Below are positions 62,820-64,000 of a stretch of DNA of 64,000 nucleotides, one piece after another. Position 1 is the stretch's first letter. The number at the start of each line of letters is the position of its first letter. Both the position numbers and the translations under genes were made by a program. The notes below the pieces were generated by a model. The model was given only the letters and a program-made list of their open reading frames with translations. It had not been told where the DNA came from and made no database searches. Source of the stretch: JAYZBC01 sp036339375 (lineage in GTDB: Bacteria > Pseudomonadota > Alphaproteobacteria > MPNO01 > UBA2964); contig JAYZBC010000003.1 in the NCBI GenBank assembly GCA_036339375.1, positions 1 to 64,000 on the forward strand, written 5' to 3'.

Positions 62820-64000
62820 ATGACAAAGCGTGATCCGGTTATAATTTCAGGTGGTGGCCCGGTAGCGATGGTACTCGCTTTAGCCCTTTATCGAGATGGT
62901 GTTCCTTTTATAGGCCTTGAGCAACTCCATGAACCTTTTGTTGACCAAAGGGCTGCGTCACATCATCCGCCAACGGTGGAAATGCTCGACGGGCTTGGGC
63001 TTGCAAAGCACATGATCGCTGAAGGCCTTAAATCCCCGGTATACCGATTTCATGACAGAGTAACCCATGATGTGATAGCGGAATTTGATCTTAGTCTGCT
63101 GTCCGACGAGGTAGAGTTTCCGTATGTTGTTCAATACGAGCAGTACAAGCTCGTCAGAAAAGTACTAGAGTTGTTTGGCAGTGACCCAGCTTTTGATGTC
63201 AGGTTTTCAAACACTGTCACTGGATTCGAACAATTCGAAGACCACATCATTGTAGAGCTACAACTTGCCGACGGTTCTTTTGAGAAAATACGCGGATCTT
63301 TTTTAGTCGGCTGCGATGGCGGGCGGTCGATAGTACGCAAGGCTGCTGGGATTAACTTCGCGGGTTTTACCTATCCGGAGAAGTTCATTAAAATCGGCAC
63401 CTACTTTGACCTTGCAGCGCATGATCAGCGGATTTCCATCCGAAATTATTTTTCACATCCTGAAGAATGGTGTAACTTGTTCCGGGTCAAAGGAGAACCA
63501 AACAAACCTGACATATGGCGCTTTGTTGTCCCTATGCGAGTGGGTGAAACCGAAGAGGAGGCGAAGAAGCCGAAAGCTATGCAGAAGCGGCTCAAGCGCT
63601 TTTTCCTCCGCGACGAGGATTACGAAATCGCCTACGCAAATGTATACACTGTAAGCCAATGTGTCGCGAGTACCTTTAATAAGGGTCGTGTAGTCTTGGC
63701 GGGAGATTCAGCTCATGTAAATAACCCCATTGGCGGTATGGGGCTAAATGGGGGTATTCACGACGCAATTAATCTGGCGGATAAGCTCACATCAGTGTGG
63801 AAGGGTGAAGCCGCTATAGAACTGTTTGATCTCTACACTAGGCAGCGCCACAAAGCATCTACTGATTTTACCCAGGCACAAACTATCGCGAATAAAAAGC
63901 AGCTCGAAGAACGTGACCCAGTGATGCGACAAAAAAGACACGACGAAATGCGTGCAATGAGTGAAAACCCTTCTAAAGCTAGGGCCTATATGCGACGAGC
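62820..64000 (+). CDS. FAD-dependent aromatic hydroxylase (3' partial)
   Basis: The first 393 residues of a class A flavoprotein monooxygenase; the frame is still open at the right edge. The dinucleotide motif SGGGPVA is at 10-16, the NADPH/FAD motif VGCDGGRS near residue 165 and AGDSAHVNNPIGGMGLNGGIHDAINLADKL near 295. It resembles the MhpA/PheA/TfdB-type hydroxylases, which hydroxylate phenolic compounds. Visible GC content is higher than in many neighbours. The ATG at 62820 opens the frame. Together with the Rieske pair it points to oxidation of an aromatic acid or phenol. Confidence 0.88.
   Translation, partial: MTKRDPVIISGGGPVAMVLALALYRDGVPFIGLEQLHEPFVDQRAASHHPPTVEMLDGLGLAKHMIAEGLKSPVYRFHDRVTHDVIAEFDLSLLSDEVEFPYVVQYEQYKLVRKVLELFGSDPAFDVRFSNTVTGFEQFEDHIIVELQLADGSFEKIRGSFLVGCDGGRSIVRKAAGINFAGFTYPEKFIKIGTYFDLAAHDQRISIRNYFSHPEEWCNLFRVKGEPNKPDIWRFVVPMRVGETEEEAKKPKAMQKRLKRFFLRDEDYEIAYANVYTVSQCVASTFNKGRVVLAGDSAHVNNPIGGMGLNGGIHDAINLADKLTSVWKGEAAIELFDLYTRQRHKASTDFTQAQTIANKKQLEERDPVMRQKRHDEMRAMSENPSKARAYMRR

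Noticed and set aside
1..64000. CRISPR arrays, insertion sequences and prophage genes
   Set aside because: No regularly spaced repeats, transposase motifs or phage structural genes were found on either strand.

Overview
This window looks like a chromosomal piece of a low-GC (about 40% by eye) alphaproteobacterium, probably an uncultured marine, Rhodospirillales-like lineage. The evidence is gene content and order typical of that class: yqaA-dsbB-coq7, etfBA-hbdA, argH-lptM-lysA, a chorismate mutase/hisC/tyrA block beside metX-metW and gloB, split pntAA/pntAB/pntB, COQ9, DUF2125, DUF465 and DUF1244 proteins, the alphaproteobacterial type of ABC1 kinase, and a 41-residue L36. The exact lineage is inference. 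There is no phage, insertion sequence, CRISPR array or plasmid gene.

Layout. 1-3.9 kb: the end of a leucine-rich-repeat protein, tRNA-Leu(CAA), membrane/redox/ubiquinone genes (yqaA, dsbB, coq7), then a VOC protein coupled to a dienelactone-hydrolase-like enzyme. 3.9-9 kb: an EamA permease and a UbiD-family decarboxylase, divergent from an unaccompanied molybdenum-hydroxylase large subunit. 9-16 kb: HNH nuclease, VOC protein, esterase and DNA glycosylase, a Nudix remnant, the ETF/hydroxybutyryl-CoA dehydrogenase operon and a TlpA thioredoxin. 15.4-22.6 kb: argH-lptM-lysA, a zinc-ribbon protein, YdcF, PlsC, a fumarylacetoacetate-hydrolase-family enzyme and a second EamA permease. 22.7-30.2 kb: DUF2125, aromatic amino acid genes, methionine genes (metX, metW), a methyltransferase and gloB. 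30.3-39.1 kb: thiolase, propionyl-CoA synthetase, two DUF465 proteins, purE, COQ9, peptide deformylase and the proton-translocating transhydrogenase. 39.3-44.5 kb: a decayed secreted hydrolase, then divergent bioFD and bioBA, and rpsU. 44.6-54.9 kb: ABC1 kinase, oligoendopeptidase, acyl-CoA synthetase, BON lipoprotein, atypical SDR, DUF1244, glycerate kinase-pyruvate kinase and a TPR protein. 54.9-59.2 kb: glcDEF glycolate oxidase and rpmJ. 59.5-64 kb: an aromatic-oxidation cluster (Rieske oxygenase alpha/beta, a small ABM-fold protein, a nitroreductase and an FAD hydroxylase cut by the window edge).

How it fits together. Most genes are core biosynthesis and aerobic energy metabolism: ubiquinone (coq7, COQ9, ABC1 kinase), NADPH supply (pnt), acyl-CoA oxidation (etf, hbd, thiolase, acyl-CoA and propionyl-CoA synthetases), glycolate use (glcDEF with glycerate kinase and pyruvate kinase), and biotin, methionine, lysine, arginine, aromatic amino acid and purine synthesis. 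The accessory part is a scattered set of enzymes for aromatic or other organic acids (UbiD, molybdenum hydroxylase, dienelactone hydrolase, FAH, VOC proteins) and the oxygenase cluster at the right end, whose alpha/beta pair resembles terephthalate dioxygenase TphA2/TphA3 and salicylate 5-hydroxylase NagG/NagH. That cluster is the best candidate for an undescribed catabolic system; its substrate cannot be read from the sequence.
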